Positions 10,641-21,235 of a stretch of 64,000 bases of DNA are shown here, in pieces; within the stretch, counting starts at the first letter, position 1; every line of letters starts with the position of its first letter. The translations under genes and the position numbers were made by a program. Origin of the DNA: Salinarimonas rosea DSM 21201 (GTDB lineage Bacteria > Pseudomonadota > Alphaproteobacteria > Rhizobiales > Beijerinckiaceae); NCBI RefSeq assembly GCF_000429045.1, contig NZ_AUBC01000001.1, forward strand, positions 3,744 through 67,743, given 5' to 3'. The notes under the pieces are model-generated. The model did no database searches. It was not told the origin of the DNA and saw only the letters and a list, made by a program, of their open reading frames with translations.

Positions 10641-11675
10641 ATGGAGCGCCGCCAGCCGCGGCTGAAGGAACTCTCGCGCGAGCTCGGCCTGTCGATCACG
10701 ACGGTGTCGCGGGCGCTCGCCGGCTATTCCGACGTCTCCGCGACCACCCGCGAGCGCGTGCGCGAGGCCGCCGCGAGGTCCGGCTACGTGCCCAACCGCG
10801 CCGGGCGCGCGCTGAAGTCCGGCCAGACGGGATTCGTCGGCCTCGTCGTGCCGGTGCGCGACGCGCAGTTCATCGACGCCTTCCTCGGCGAGTTCGTGAT
10901 GGGGCTCGGCGAGGCGCTGGCGGAGGCCGGGCGCGACCTCGCGCTCACCACGGCGACGCGTCGTCAGGAGGAGATGGACGTCCTCGCCCACGTCGTGAAC
11001 GCGGGGCAGGTGGACGGCATGGTCGTCAGCCGCGCGACCTGCGCGGATCCGCGGGTCGGCTACCTGCTCGACCGCGGCGTGCCCTTCGTGCTGCACGGGC
11101 GCGTTCTCGAGGAGACCCGTCCGCACGCCTGGCTCGACACCGACGGCGCGGCCGCCTTCGGCGAGGCGGCGCGCCGGCTCGTCGCGCTCGGGCACCGCCG
11201 CTTCGGGCTGCTCACCTTCTCCGACCCGATGACCTTCGCCCATTATCGCCGCGCCGGCCTTGAGGCGGCGCTCGCCGAGGCCGGCCTCGCGCTCGCCCCC
11301 GAGGCCATGGCCGCCGCGCCGCGCGCGGATCCTGCCGCCCTGCGCGCGGCCGCCGGCCGTCTGCTCGATGCGCCCGAGCGCCCCAGCGCGATCCTGTGCG
11401 CCACCGACACGCTCGCGATCACGCTGATGGAGGAGGCCGCCCGCCGGTCGCTGGCGATCCCGCGCGACCTCTCGGTCGTGGGCTTCGACAACCTGCCGGT
11501 CTCGTCCTACGCGAGCCCGGGCCTGACCACGTTCGACGCCCGCATCCAGGAGTGCGGCGTCGCCGTCGCGCGCATGCTGCTCGCGGTGATCGAGAACGGC
11601 CCCGCCGCCGTCGAGCCGAAGCTCGTTGCGGCGGACTTCATCCCCCGCGCGAGCCACGGCCCGGCCCCCGGCTGA
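10641..11675 (+). CDS. LacI-family transcriptional regulator
   Basis: This 344-residue regulator has an N-terminal LacI helix-turn-helix (residues 7-30, LKELSRELGLSITTVSRALAG) and hinge helix. A periplasmic-binding-protein-like sensor domain follows (about 62-335), with the family segment LSVVGFDNLPVSSYASPGLTT. GGAGGA lies six bases before the ATG. Two palindromic operators sit upstream and none was seen between it and the transporter genes. Regulator, importer and hydrolase may therefore form one autoregulated transcription unit. The inducer is probably the imported sugar or compatible solute. The gene is close in arrangement to AglR-type regulators of alpha-glucoside operons, but that comparison is from memory. 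Confidence 0.9.
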   Translation: MERRQPRLKELSRELGLSITTVSRALAGYSDVSATTRERVREAAARSGYVPNRAGRALKSGQTGFVGLVVPVRDAQFIDAFLGEFVMGLGEALAEAGRDLALTTATRRQEEMDVLAHVVNAGQVDGMVVSRATCADPRVGYLLDRGVPFVLHGRVLEETRPHAWLDTDGAAAFGEAARRLVALGHRRFGLLTFSDPMTFAHYRRAGLEAALAEAGLALAPEAMAAAPRADPAALRAAAGRLLDAPERPSAILCATDTLAITLMEEAARRSLAIPRDLSVVGFDNLPVSSYASPGLTTFDARIQECGVAVARMLLAVIENGPAAVEPKLVAADFIPRASHGPAPG

Positions 11676-11786
11676 GCCGGCCGGCTGCCCGCGCGACCAG
11701 AGCTCCGAAGAGGAAGACCCCGGAGAGACGAGCAAGAGGCACCAGCAAGAGAGCCGCACACCAGAGACCCAACGGGAGGACAGGAC

Positions 11787-13064
11787 ATGAGACGCCACAC
11801 GACGACGACATCCGCCCTCGCGCTCCTCGCCTTCGCGGCGACGAGCGGGCCCGCGCCGGCGAGCGCCCAGGAGCTGCTGTTCTGGTCGACGCAGGCCAGG
11901 CCCGTGGAGGAGGCGCAGGGCATGCGCGAGGAGGTGCTCTCCGGCTTCGAGGGCGGCAGCGTCGACTACCAGCCGCAGGACGCCGGGCCCTTCATCACCC
12001 GCCTGCGTGCCGAGACCGAGGCCGACCAGGGGACGATCGCCGTCGTCGGAGCCCTCCACGGCGAGCTGACCGCCTTCGCCGAGGCCTTCATGGACCTCTC
12101 GGCCGTCGACGTCTCCGCCGCGAGCCCGGCGCTCGTCGAGCTCGGGCGGCTCGGCACGGACGAGCAGCGCTACGTGCCGTGGATGCAGGCGACCTACCTG
12201 ATGGCCGCTAACCGCGCCGCGCTCGAGCACCTGCCCGAGGGCGCGGACGTGAACGCGCTCACGTGGGACGAGCTGATCGCCTGGGGCCGCAACATGGCGG
12301 ACGCCACCGGCTCGCCCAAGATCGGCCTGCCCGCCGGCCCGCAGGGCCTGCGCCATCGCGTCGTGCAGGGCTACCTCTACCCGTCCTTCACGGATTCCAT
12401 GGTCACCCGCTTCCGCTCGGACGATGCGGTGGCGATGTGGGAGACGGTGCGGGAGCTGTGGGAGGTCACGCACCCGCGCTCGACCTCCTACAACTTCATG
12501 CAGGAGCCGCTGCTCGCCGACGAGGTCTGGGTCGCGATCGACCACACGGCGCGCCTCGCGGACGCCTTCAACCAGCGCCCGGACGACTTCATCGCCTTCC
12601 CCGCCCCCGCCGGACCCACGGGCCGCGGCTTCATGCCGGTCGTCGCCGGCATCGCCGTGCCGGAGACCGCGCCCGATCCGGAGGCGAGCCTCGCGCTCCT
12701 GCGCTACATGCTGGAGCCCGAGACCCAGATCGCGACGCTGCGCGCCACGAACTTCTTCCCCGTCGTCGACGTCGAGCTGCCCGACGACATGCCGCCCTCG
12801 GTGCGTGCCGCGGGCGCGGCGATCGCGCTCCAGTCCGGTGCGCCGGACGCCAATCCCGGCCTCCTGCCGGTGGGGCTCGGCGATCTCGGCGGGCAGTTCA
12901 ACCAGGTCTACGTCGACACGTTCGAGCGCATCGTGCTCGCCGGTCAGCCGATCGAGCAGGTGCTCGACGACGGGGCGGCGGAGCTGCGCCGCATCGTGAC
13001 CGAGGCCGGCGCGCCCTGCTGGGCGCCCGACGCCCCCTCCGAGGGGCCGTGCCCGGTGGAGTGA
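11787..13064 (+). CDS. ABC transporter sugar-binding protein
   Basis: This is the periplasmic solute receptor of the importer encoded next. The 425-residue protein has a signal peptide (residues 1-27, ending ASAQ) and a type 1 extracellular solute-binding fold of the MalE/AglE class. Examples are LLFWSTQARPVEEAQGM at the mature N-terminus and NALTWDELIAWGRN mid-protein. GGGAGGA lies five to six bases before the ATG. Two C-terminal cysteines (APCWAPD and GPCPVE) may form a disulfide. Substrate is unknown, but the GH63-like enzyme in the same operon suggests a glucosyl- or mannosyl-glycerate-like or related alpha-glycoside. Confidence 0.88.
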   Translation: MRRHTTTTSALALLAFAATSGPAPASAQELLFWSTQARPVEEAQGMREEVLSGFEGGSVDYQPQDAGPFITRLRAETEADQGTIAVVGALHGELTAFAEAFMDLSAVDVSAASPALVELGRLGTDEQRYVPWMQATYLMAANRAALEHLPEGADVNALTWDELIAWGRNMADATGSPKIGLPAGPQGLRHRVVQGYLYPSFTDSMVTRFRSDDAVAMWETVRELWEVTHPRSTSYNFMQEPLLADEVWVAIDHTARLADAFNQRPDDFIAFPAPAGPTGRGFMPVVAGIAVPETAPDPEASLALLRYMLEPETQIATLRATNFFPVVDVELPDDMPPSVRAAGAAIALQSGAPDANPGLLPVGLGDLGGQFNQVYVDTFERIVLAGQPIEQVLDDGAAELRRIVTEAGAPCWAPDAPSEGPCPVE

Positions 13065-13077
13065 GCGACGCACGACG

Positions 13078-13256
13078 TCATCCCGGGTCGCGAAGCGGGC
13101 CCGGGACCCAGAACCGCCGTCGTCTCTCTCAGCGTGCGCGAGAGCGCTCGCGTCGCGAGGCGCCGATGCAGGCCTTTCCCGCCGCGGCGTCTGCACGCCG
13201 CTCGATGAGGCACCTGTGGTTCTGGGTCCCGGACTTGCTTCGCAATCCGGGATGAC
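13078..13256. repeat. Intergenic inverted repeat (extragenic palindrome)
   Basis: Two arms of about 36 bp, 13079-13115 and 13218-13255, are inverted copies with a few mismatches. Each has the form TCATCCCGG...GGGACCCAGAACC. They enclose about 100 bp and lie between the solute-binding gene and the first permease of the same operon. The form suggests a dispersed extragenic element that can fold in mRNA and might stabilise or attenuate the upstream message. Confidence 0.7.
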
Positions 13257-13284
13257 AACGAGGCCCCTCTGTTTCCGAGGTCCC

Positions 13285-14130
13285 ATGCCCTCGCGCGCCC
13301 TGCCCTACCTCCTGCTCGCGCCCGCGGCGCTGTTCCTGGCCGCCTTCTTCGTCTACCCGGCGGTGCAGGTGGCGCTGATCGCGTTCACCCGCGGGGACGA
13401 GCCGACGCTCGCGAACTTCGCCCGCATGGCCGGTCACTGGAAGTTCGACGCGGCCCTGTGGAACACGATCCTCCTCGCTGCGGTCGTCGTGCCGCTGCAG
13501 CTGGCGCTCGCGCTGTTCATGGGCCAGATCGTGACGCGGATGGGCCGCGGGCGCGACCTCGTGCTCTACGTCTTCACCATCCCGCTCGGCATCTCGGACC
13601 TCGCGGCGGGCATCATCTGGCTCGCGATCCTGGAGCAGAACGGCTTCCTGAATTCCTTCCTCTACCACCTCGGCCTCCTCGAGAGCCCGGTCGCGCGCCT
13701 GTCCTACCAGAACACGCTCGGGCTCTTCGTCGCCGTCGCGCTCGCGGAGATCTGGCGGGCGACGGCGATCATGCTCGTCATCCTCGTCGCGGGGATGGGG
13801 CTGATCCCCAAGGAGTACGACGAGGCGGCGCAGGTGTTCGGCGCCTCGCCCTGGCAGCGCTTCGTCAAGGTGACGCTGCCGCTCCTCAGGCCCAGCCTGC
13901 AGACGGCGCTGATCCTGCGCACGATCCTCGCCTTCGAGGTCTTCGCCGTCGTCGCCGCGCTCGCCGGCACCTCGATGCCGATGCTGATGGGCGAGACCTA
14001 CGCCTGGGAGTTCCAGCTCCAGGACCGCGGCGTCGCCGCCTCCTACGCCCTCGTCATCCTCGGCATCTCGATCGCCTCCACCCTCGTCTTCCTGTGGTGG
14101 CTGCGCTCCCCCAAGGAGGCGCGCGCATGA
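13285..14130 (+). CDS. ABC sugar transporter permease 1 (MalF/AglF type)
   Basis: This inner-membrane subunit has 281 residues and about six membrane segments, starting with LPYLLLAPAALFLAAFFVYPAVQVALIAF. The permease EAA loop is present (YDEAAQVFGASPWQRFVKVTLPLLRP), where it should contact the ATPase. The start at 13285 (MPSRALPYLLLAP) is preferred because the longer reading begins inside the intergenic repeat; GAGG lies four bases upstream. The stop overlaps the second permease start by four bases. Confidence 0.88.
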   Translation: MPSRALPYLLLAPAALFLAAFFVYPAVQVALIAFTRGDEPTLANFARMAGHWKFDAALWNTILLAAVVVPLQLALALFMGQIVTRMGRGRDLVLYVFTIPLGISDLAAGIIWLAILEQNGFLNSFLYHLGLLESPVARLSYQNTLGLFVAVALAEIWRATAIMLVILVAGMGLIPKEYDEAAQVFGASPWQRFVKVTLPLLRPSLQTALILRTILAFEVFAVVAALAGTSMPMLMGETYAWEFQLQDRGVAASYALVILGISIASTLVFLWWLRSPKEARA

Positions 14131-14993
14131 CCGCGACCCGTCCCCTCCGCGCCCCCGTCGCCTCCTACGACACGACCCGCGCGCTCGAGCTCGCCACCGC
14201 GCGGCGCTGGTTGACGGCGGCCGTCGTGACGATCCTGTGCCTGTGGGTGCTCGTCCCGATCTGGCTCGTCCTCGTCAACGCGCTCTCGACGCCGGCCGAG
14301 GTCTCCGGCTGGCCCAAGAGCTTCCTGCCCTCCTTCGCCACCGACAGCCTCGCCTTCTTCATCGGCTTTCGCGGCGTGGCGGACGCGCTGCTCAACTCGG
14401 TGACCGTGGCGGCGATCACGATGGTGCTCTCCATCGCCATCGGCGCGCCGGCGGGCTACGCGCTGGCGCGGTTCGACTTCGCCGGCAAGAACGCGTTCCG
14501 CATCCTCGTGCTGATGACCCGCGCCTTCCCGCTGCCGCTGCTCGCCCTGCCGCTGGCGGTGGCCTACATCCAGGTCGGGCTCGACGACACGATCCTCGGC
14601 CTCGCCTTCGTGCACACGATGCTGGCGATGCCCTTCGCGGTCCTGATCACGGCCTCGCTGTTCATGGGCGTTCCCGTCGAGCTCGAGGAGGCGGCCTGGA
14701 CGCTCGGCTGCACCCGCCTCCAGGCCTTCGTGAAGGTCGTGCTGCCGCTGGTGAGCCCCGGCATCGCCGCCTCCGCGGTGTTCGCCTTCGTGGTCTCCTG
14801 GAACGAGGTCTTCGCGGCGGCCGTCCTGACCATCGAGAACCGCACGCTCACCGCCTTCCTGCTCCAGAGCCTGAACGTCAGCCCCCTGCACCTCAAGTTC
14901 GCCGGCGCGGCAGTGCTCGTCCTGCCCGCGCTCCTCTTCCTGTTCGCGGTGCGGAAGTATCTCTTCGCTATGTGGGGGATCGCCAACCGATGA
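14127..14993 (+). CDS. ABC sugar transporter permease 2 (MalG/AglG type)
   Basis: This is the second inner-membrane subunit, with 288 residues and six predicted membrane segments. Its EAA loop reads ELEEAAWTLGCTRLQAFVKVVLPL, and the C-terminus (KYLFAMWGIANR) resembles MalG/AglG ends. Its ATG overlaps the previous stop (ATGA), so translation is coupled. The ATPase follows after a 470-bp gap filled by a dispersed repeat, an unusual break within such an operon. Confidence 0.88.
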   Translation: MTATRPLRAPVASYDTTRALELATARRWLTAAVVTILCLWVLVPIWLVLVNALSTPAEVSGWPKSFLPSFATDSLAFFIGFRGVADALLNSVTVAAITMVLSIAIGAPAGYALARFDFAGKNAFRILVLMTRAFPLPLLALPLAVAYIQVGLDDTILGLAFVHTMLAMPFAVLITASLFMGVPVELEEAAWTLGCTRLQAFVKVVLPLVSPGIAASAVFAFVVSWNEVFAAAVLTIENRTLTAFLLQSLNVSPLHLKFAGAAVLVLPALLFLFAVRKYLFAMWGIANR

Positions 14994-15465
14994 GCGCGCC
15001 GACCCTGGACCCCAATCCGCCGATGCCGGCTCTCCCCTCTCCCTCGTCGATGCACACGTCTGCAACCCTCGGATCGAACGATGACCCCCGCAACGCAGAG
15101 TGCAGGCCTTCTCCTTCCCTGTAGGGGAAGGTGGCTCGGCGAAGCCGAGACGGATGGGGCGCGCGGAACGCGCGTTCGGCGCAGCCGAAGAGCGACGGCG
15201 GCGGCGGACACGCCGGCTTCCGCTTCGCGGAACGCGTCGCTCGCGCGCCGCGCCCCATCCGTCTCGTCGGCTTCGCCGCCGATCCACCTTCCCCTACAGG
15301 GAAGGACAGGGGTCGCCGACGTCTCTCGTCCGCCTCCACCGCACAGGTCGTCCAATGCCGCGAGAGGCGCAAGCGATCGATGCACTGCTCCGCCGCGCCG
15401 GACCCGGCCGCCGATCCGGCGAGCGTACGACGTCCTCCCTCGCAAAGCCGCAGAGGAGCCCGCCC
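14994..15465. repeat. Intergenic gap holding a dispersed inverted-repeat element
   Basis: No gene is supported here. Arms at 15114-15163 and 15251-15304 are inverted copies of one another. Each contains CTTCCCTGTAGGGGAAGGTGG and a GACGGATGGGGCG block, with about 90 bp between. The same module, with a CTCCCCCGTCGGGGGAGGTGG end, recurs in the tandem array at 43520-44150. It therefore belongs to a repeat family of this genome. It splits the permease and ATPase genes of one operon. Confidence 0.75.
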
Positions 15466-16524
<1,059 letters not shown>

Positions 16525-16537
16525 GAAGACCGCCGCC

Positions 16538-17830
16538 ATGACGACTTTCCCCATCGACGCCGATCGCCTGCGCGCGGAGGCGGTCGCGATCCTGCGCGAG
16601 AACGATCTCGGCGGGTACACCATCCCGACGAGGGGCCTCTACCCGTTCCAGTGGAACTGGGATTCCTGCCTCGTTGCGCTCGGCCTCGCGCACGTGGACG
16701 AGGACCGCGCGCTCGGCGAGATCGAGACGCTGGTCGCTCATCAATGGCCGGACGGGATGATCCCCCACATCGTCTTCCACGCCGACCACGAGACCTATTT
16801 CCCCGGCCCGGACGTCTGGGGCACCGCGCGTGCGACTCCCACGAGCGGCATCACCCAGCCGCCGGTCCTCGGCTACGCCCTGAGGCGCCTCCTCGACACG
16901 GCGCGCGACCGGACGATGGTCGCGCCGCGTGTGGCGGCGCTGCTGCCGAAGGTCGCCGCGTGGCACCGCTGGTTCGCGACCGCGCGCGACCCGCATCGCA
17001 CCGGCCTCGTCGCCATCCTGCACCCCTGGGAGAGCGGCCGCGACAATGCGATCGACTGGGACGAGGCGCTGGCGCGCGTGCCGACCGAGGGCGTCGGCAG
17101 CTACGTGCGCCGCGACACGACCCACGTCGACGCCGCGCAGCGCCCGACCAAGGCCGAGTACGACCGCTATCTCTGGCTGGTCCAGCGCTTCCGCAGCCTC
17201 GCCTGGGACCAGGCGACGCTGCACGACGCCTCGCCGTTCCGGGTCGTCGATCCCGGCTTCAACGCGATCCTGATCCGCTCCGCGGAGGACCTCGCCGCCC
17301 TGGCGCAGGCGCTCGACGCACCCGAGCTCGCGGCGGAGGCGCAGGCCCAGGCGGCGCGGGGACGCACGGCGCTGGAAGGACTCTGGCACGACGGTCTCGG
17401 GCAGTACGCCGCCTTCGACCGCGCCGCCGGCACCCTCGTCGAGAGCGCCTCGATCGGCGGGCTCCTGCCGCTCCTCGCGCTCGAGCCCGGCCATCCCCGC
17501 GCGCAGGCGCTCGTGGCGCGGCTCGCGGCTCTGCGCGGCGCCGTGCGCCATCCGGTCCCGAGCCACGATCCCGCCGATCCGCGCTTCGACCGCCTGCGCT
17601 ACTGGCGCGGGCCGCTCTGGCTGATCGCCAACCGCCTCGTCGCCGACGGGCTCGCCCGCCACGGGCGGGCCGACGCCGCCGGCGAGATCGCCCGCGACGG
17701 CCTCGCCCTCGTGGCGAAGAGCGGCTTCGGGGAGTATTTCGACCCGCTCGACGGCCGCGCGCTCGGCGGCAAGCGATTCAGCTGGACAGCCGCGATGGTG
17801 CTCGAGTTCCTGGAGACGAACCGCGCCTGA
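16538..17830 (+). CDS. GH63-like glycoside hydrolase (mannosyl/glucosylglycerate hydrolase type)
   Basis: The 430-residue product has the (alpha/alpha)6-barrel signature of the GH63 mannosylglycerate/glucosylglycerate hydrolase group. Key segments are YPFQWNWDSCLVALG near residue 35, PDGMIPHIVF, HPWESGRDNAIDWD with D169 as the likely general acid, and GFGEYFDPLDG with E399 as the likely base. The length fits bacterial members of about 410-450 residues. No signal peptide is seen, so it should act in the cytoplasm on the imported substrate. It is the last gene of the LacI-controlled cluster. Hydrolysis of an alpha-glycosyl-glycerate compatible solute is the best guess; another small alpha-glycoside is possible. 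Confidence 0.8.
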   Translation: MTTFPIDADRLRAEAVAILRENDLGGYTIPTRGLYPFQWNWDSCLVALGLAHVDEDRALGEIETLVAHQWPDGMIPHIVFHADHETYFPGPDVWGTARATPTSGITQPPVLGYALRRLLDTARDRTMVAPRVAALLPKVAAWHRWFATARDPHRTGLVAILHPWESGRDNAIDWDEALARVPTEGVGSYVRRDTTHVDAAQRPTKAEYDRYLWLVQRFRSLAWDQATLHDASPFRVVDPGFNAILIRSAEDLAALAQALDAPELAAEAQAQAARGRTALEGLWHDGLGQYAAFDRAAGTLVESASIGGLLPLLALEPGHPRAQALVARLAALRGAVRHPVPSHDPADPRFDRLRYWRGPLWLIANRLVADGLARHGRADAAGEIARDGLALVAKSGFGEYFDPLDGRALGGKRFSWTAAMVLEFLETNRA

Positions 17831-17848
17831 CCCGGCGCAGGCCCGCCC

Positions 17849-18655
17849 TCAGCCCACGAAGGCGCGCTCGACGACGAAATGCGCGGGCTTGGCGTTCGAG
17901 CCCTCCTCGAGCCCGGCCGCGGTGCACAAGGCCCGGCAGTCCTTCGTCATCTCGATCGAGCCGCAGATCATCACCCGATCGGTCTGCGGGTCGAGCGGCG
18001 GCACGCCGAGATCGGCGAACAGCCGGCCCGACGCGATCGCATCCGTGATCCGGAACGAGCGCGGGTGCGGCTCGCGGGTGACGGTGGTGTAGAAGGTCAG
18101 GCGCGGGGCGGCGATCTCGCCCACCAGCGGATCCTCGACGAGGTCGCGCACGGTGTTCTCGCCGTAGGCGAGCTCCGCCACGCGCCGGCAGGACTGGGTG
18201 AGGATCACCTCGTCGAACTTCTCGTAGGTCTCCGGGTCGCGAATGATGCTCGCGAAGGGCGCGATCCCGGTGCCGGTGGACAGCATCCAGAGCCGCTTGC
18301 CGGGCGCGAGCGCGTCGAGCACGAGGGTGCCGGTCGGCTTCTTCTTGATGAGGATCTCGTCGCCGGCGACGATGCGCTGGAGCCGCTCCGTGAGCGGGCC
18401 GCCGGGCACCTTGATCGAGAAGAACTCGAGCTCGTCGTCCCAGCTCGGGCTCGCGATCGAGTAGGCGCGGAAGACGGGCTTCTCGCCCCCGGGCAGGCCG
18501 ATCATCACGAACTCGCCGGAGCGGAAGCGCAGCGATGCCGGGCGCGTCGTACGGAAGCGGAAGAGCCGGTCGGTATAGTGCTCGACGAGCACGACACGCT
18601 CGATGTGGCAATCGACGGGCGCAGCGATCGCGCCGGCGGCGGCTGGTTCCGACAT
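17849..18655 (-). CDS. fpr: Ferredoxin--NADP(+) reductase
   Basis: This FAD enzyme moves electrons between NADPH and ferredoxin or flavodoxin. The 268-residue product has the FAD motif RAYSIAS (63-69), the NADP-binding STGTGIAPF (126-134) and MICGSIEMT. It ends ERAFVG, resembling the short C-terminal tail of bacterial Fpr enzymes that stacks near FAD. AGAGGA lies before the ATG at 18655. It converges with the GH63-like gene, with only 18 bp between the stops. It is downstream of the pho cluster in the same direction but 160 bp away, so is probably separately transcribed. Confidence 0.93.
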   Translation of the reverse strand: MSEPAAAGAIAAPVDCHIERVVLVEHYTDRLFRFRTTRPASLRFRSGEFVMIGLPGGEKPVFRAYSIASPSWDDELEFFSIKVPGGPLTERLQRIVAGDEILIKKKPTGTLVLDALAPGKRLWMLSTGTGIAPFASIIRDPETYEKFDEVILTQSCRRVAELAYGENTVRDLVEDPLVGEIAAPRLTFYTTVTREPHPRSFRITDAIASGRLFADLGVPPLDPQTDRVMICGSIEMTKDCRALCTAAGLEEGSNAKPAHFVVERAFVG

Positions 18656-18814
18656 CGTGGTCCTCTCGTGGGGGCCTCTGGCCCGGGCCTCTCGTGCGGG
18701 CCTGTCACGGCCGAGCTCGGCGACGCACGTGCTCTACCACAGACCCGTTTCGCAGCGCACCACGTACGAAACCGAACCCGGGAGGGCAAGCGGGGCGGCT
18801 CGGGAAATGCCGCC

Positions 18815-19531
18815 TCAGGCGCCGAGCGCGCCGTCCGCCTTGGCGAAGGTCTCGTCGAAGGAATAGCCGGCGCCGCGCACGGTGCGGATCGGGTCGAGCG
18901 TCTCGCGGGTGTTGATCGCCTTGCGCAGGCGCCCGACATGGACGTCCACCGTCCGCTCGTCGATGTAGACGTCGTGGCCCCAGACGCCGTCGAGGAGCTG
19001 CTCGCGGGTGAACACGCGCCCGGGGCTCTGCATCAGGAACTCGAGCAGCCGGAACTCGGTCGGCCCCAGATGCAGCTCGCGGCCGCCGCGGCGCACGCGG
19101 TGCGTCTCGCGGTCGAGCTCGATGTCCCCGGCGACCAGCGTGTTGGCGATGTGGGCGGGCTTGGTGCGGCGCAGGAGCGCGCGCACACGCGCCAGCAGCT
19201 CGGGGACGGAGAAGGGCTTGACGATGTAGTCGTCGGCCCCCGTCGCGAGCCCGCGCACGCGGTCGCCTTCCTCGCCGCGGGCGGTGAGCATGATGACGGG
19301 CAGCCGCTCGGTCTCGCGGCGGGCGCGGATGCGCCGGCACAGCTCGATGCCGGAGAGGCCGGGCAGCATCCAGTCGAGCAGGACGAGGTCCGGGATCTGC
19401 TCGCGCAGCCGCACCTCGGCCTCGTCCCCGCGGGCGACCGTATCGACCTTGTAGCCTTCCGCCTCGAGATTGTAGCGCAGGAGAAGAGTCAGGGGCTCCT
19501 CGTCCTCCACCACCAGGACACGCGTGCTCAT
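18815..19531 (-). CDS. phoB: Phosphate regulon response regulator PhoB
   Basis: This activator of the Pho regulon binds Pho boxes when phosphorylated. The 238-residue protein has a receiver domain with D53 as phospho-acceptor, T83 and K105. A winged-helix OmpR/PhoB-type DNA-binding domain follows (about 130-232, with GPTEFRLLEFLM and RTVDVHVGRLRKAI). It is the last gene of the pst-pho run, 22 bp after phoU. The cognate kinase gene phoR is not adjacent and is not in the window. Confidence 0.93.
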   Translation of the reverse strand: MSTRVLVVEDEEPLTLLLRYNLEAEGYKVDTVARGDEAEVRLREQIPDLVLLDWMLPGLSGIELCRRIRARRETERLPVIMLTARGEEGDRVRGLATGADDYIVKPFSVPELLARVRALLRRTKPAHIANTLVAGDIELDRETHRVRRGGRELHLGPTEFRLLEFLMQSPGRVFTREQLLDGVWGHDVYIDERTVDVHVGRLRKAINTRETLDPIRTVRGAGYSFDETFAKADGALGA

Positions 19532-19553
19532 CGTGCGTTCGCCCCGCGCTCCC

Positions 19554-20291
19554 TCACGCGCCCGGCGCGCCGGGCGCGGCGTCGTCGTGGATGCCGGTCT
19601 CGTAGGCCGTGCGGTCCATCTTCGGACGCTCGGCCGTGATCGGCTGGCCGGTGACGAGATAGTGGATCGTCTCGGCCACGTTGGTGGTGTGGTCGCCGAT
19701 GCGCTCGACGTTCTTGGCGCAGAACAGGAGATGCGTGCAGAAGGTGATGTTGCGCGGATCTTCCATCATGTAGGTGAGCAGCTCGCGGAAGAGCGAGTTG
19801 TAGAGCGCGTCCGTCGCCCCGTCCCGCCGCCAGACCTCGAGCGCCTTGTCGACGTCGAGCTGGGTATAAGCGTCGAGGATGTCCTTGAGCTGGCCGAGCA
19901 CCATGTCCGACATGCGCTCGACGCCGAGCACGACGCGCTGCGGCTCGAACTGGCCCGAGATCGCGAGCGTGCGCTTGGAGATGTTCTTGGCCATGTCGCC
20001 GATCCGCTCGATGTCGGAGGCGATGCGGATGGCGGAGATCACCTCGCGCAGATCGATCGCCATCGGCTGGCGCCGGGCGATGGTGAGGATCGCCTTCTCC
20101 TCGATGTCGCGCTGGATCGTGTCCAGGCGGAAATCCGTGGTGACGACGGACTGGGCGAGCCCGACGTCGCGGCGCACCAGCGCCACCGTGGCGTCGGCGA
20201 GCATCTTCTCGGCGATGCCGCCCATCTCCATGATCGACCGGCGCAGCTCCTGGAGCTCGGCGTCGAACGATGCGACCGTATGTTCGGACAT
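19554..20291 (-). CDS. phoU: Phosphate signalling protein PhoU
   Basis: This cytoplasmic helical protein links the Pst transporter to PhoR/PhoB signalling and restrains phosphate uptake. The 245 residues form two tandem PhoU helical repeats, each with the metal-binding-type DIERIGD (113-119) or NVERIGDH (near 209) motif. AGGAG lies nine bases before the ATG. It sits between pstB and phoB, as in most Pho operons. Confidence 0.94.
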   Translation of the reverse strand: MSEHTVASFDAELQELRRSIMEMGGIAEKMLADATVALVRRDVGLAQSVVTTDFRLDTIQRDIEEKAILTIARRQPMAIDLREVISAIRIASDIERIGDMAKNISKRTLAISGQFEPQRVVLGVERMSDMVLGQLKDILDAYTQLDVDKALEVWRRDGATDALYNSLFRELLTYMMEDPRNITFCTHLLFCAKNVERIGDHTTNVAETIHYLVTGQPITAERPKMDRTAYETGIHDDAAPGAPGA

Positions 20292-20334
20292 GGGTCCGTC
20301 TCCTCGAGAGCGCTTCCTGCGGCGATGCGCCGGC

Positions 20335-21231
20335 TCAGCCGAAGCGGCCGGTGATGTAGTCCTGCGTGCGCTTGTCGCGCGGATTGGTGAAGATCATGTC
20401 GGTGTCGCCCTCCTCGACGAGGTCGCCGAGGTGGAAGAAGCAGGTCTTCTGCGAGACCCGGGCCGCCTGCTGCATCGAGTGCGTGACGATGACGATCGTG
20501 TAGTTCTGCCGCAGCTCGTCGATCAGCTCCTCGATGCGCGCGGTGGCGATCGGGTCGAGCGCCGAGCAGGGCTCGTCCATCAGGATCACCTCGGGCGACA
20601 CCGCGATGGCGCGCGCGATGCACAGGCGCTGCTGCTGGCCGCCGGAGAGCCCGGTGCCGGGCTCCTTGAGGCGATCCTTCGCCTCCTCCCACAGCCCCGC
20701 GCGGCGCAGCGACCGCTCGACGATCTCCTCGAGCTCGGCCTTGTTCTTGGCCAGGCCGTGGATACGCGGGCCGTAGGCGATGTTCTCGAAGATCGACTTC
20801 GGGAAGGGGTTCGGCTTCTGGAAGACCATGCCGACGCGGGCGCGCAGCAGCACGACGTCGAGGCTCTTGTCGTAGATGTCCTCGCCGTCCATCAGGATCC
20901 TGCCGGTGACCCGTGCGCCCTCGATCGTGTCGTTCATCCGGTTGAGGCAGCGCAGGAAGGTCGACTTGCCGCAGCCCGACGGGCCGATCAGCGCCGTCAC
21001 CTGGTGGGCCGGGATTTCCGTGTCGATGCCGTGCAGCGCCTCGGCGGACCCGTAGAACACCTTCACGTCCGAGGCCGTCACCTTCGGCTCCGGCCGGTTG
21101 GCGCCATGCGGCGCGGCGGCGGGCGCCGACGCGGCGTCGCCGGCGACGACGGGCTTCGTCAGGTCGGTCATGGCGGGGCTCGTCTCGATCTCGGAAGAGG
21201 GCGGCTGCTTGGGTTCGGCGTGCGCGGGCAT
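20335..21231 (-). CDS. pstB: Phosphate ABC transporter ATPase PstB
   Basis: This is the ATP-hydrolysing subunit of the high-affinity phosphate importer. The 298-residue product has Walker A (GPSGCGKST), the Pst-typical FQKPNPFP segment, the signature LSGGQQQR, Walker B (VILMDEP) and the His-switch (IVTHSMQQA). It has an N-terminal extension of about 45 low-complexity residues. An internal ATG at 21171 would shorten it by 20 residues. The outer ATG is kept because AGGTGG lies seven bases before it and it is spaced four bases from the pstA stop. Confidence 0.95.
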   Translation of the reverse strand: MPAHAEPKQPPSSEIETSPAMTDLTKPVVAGDAASAPAAAPHGANRPEPKVTASDVKVFYGSAEALHGIDTEIPAHQVTALIGPSGCGKSTFLRCLNRMNDTIEGARVTGRILMDGEDIYDKSLDVVLLRARVGMVFQKPNPFPKSIFENIAYGPRIHGLAKNKAELEEIVERSLRRAGLWEEAKDRLKEPGTGLSGGQQQRLCIARAIAVSPEVILMDEPCSALDPIATARIEELIDELRQNYTIVIVTHSMQQAARVSQKTCFFHLGDLVEEGDTDMIFTNPRDKRTQDYITGRFG

Positions 21232-21235
21232 GGGA

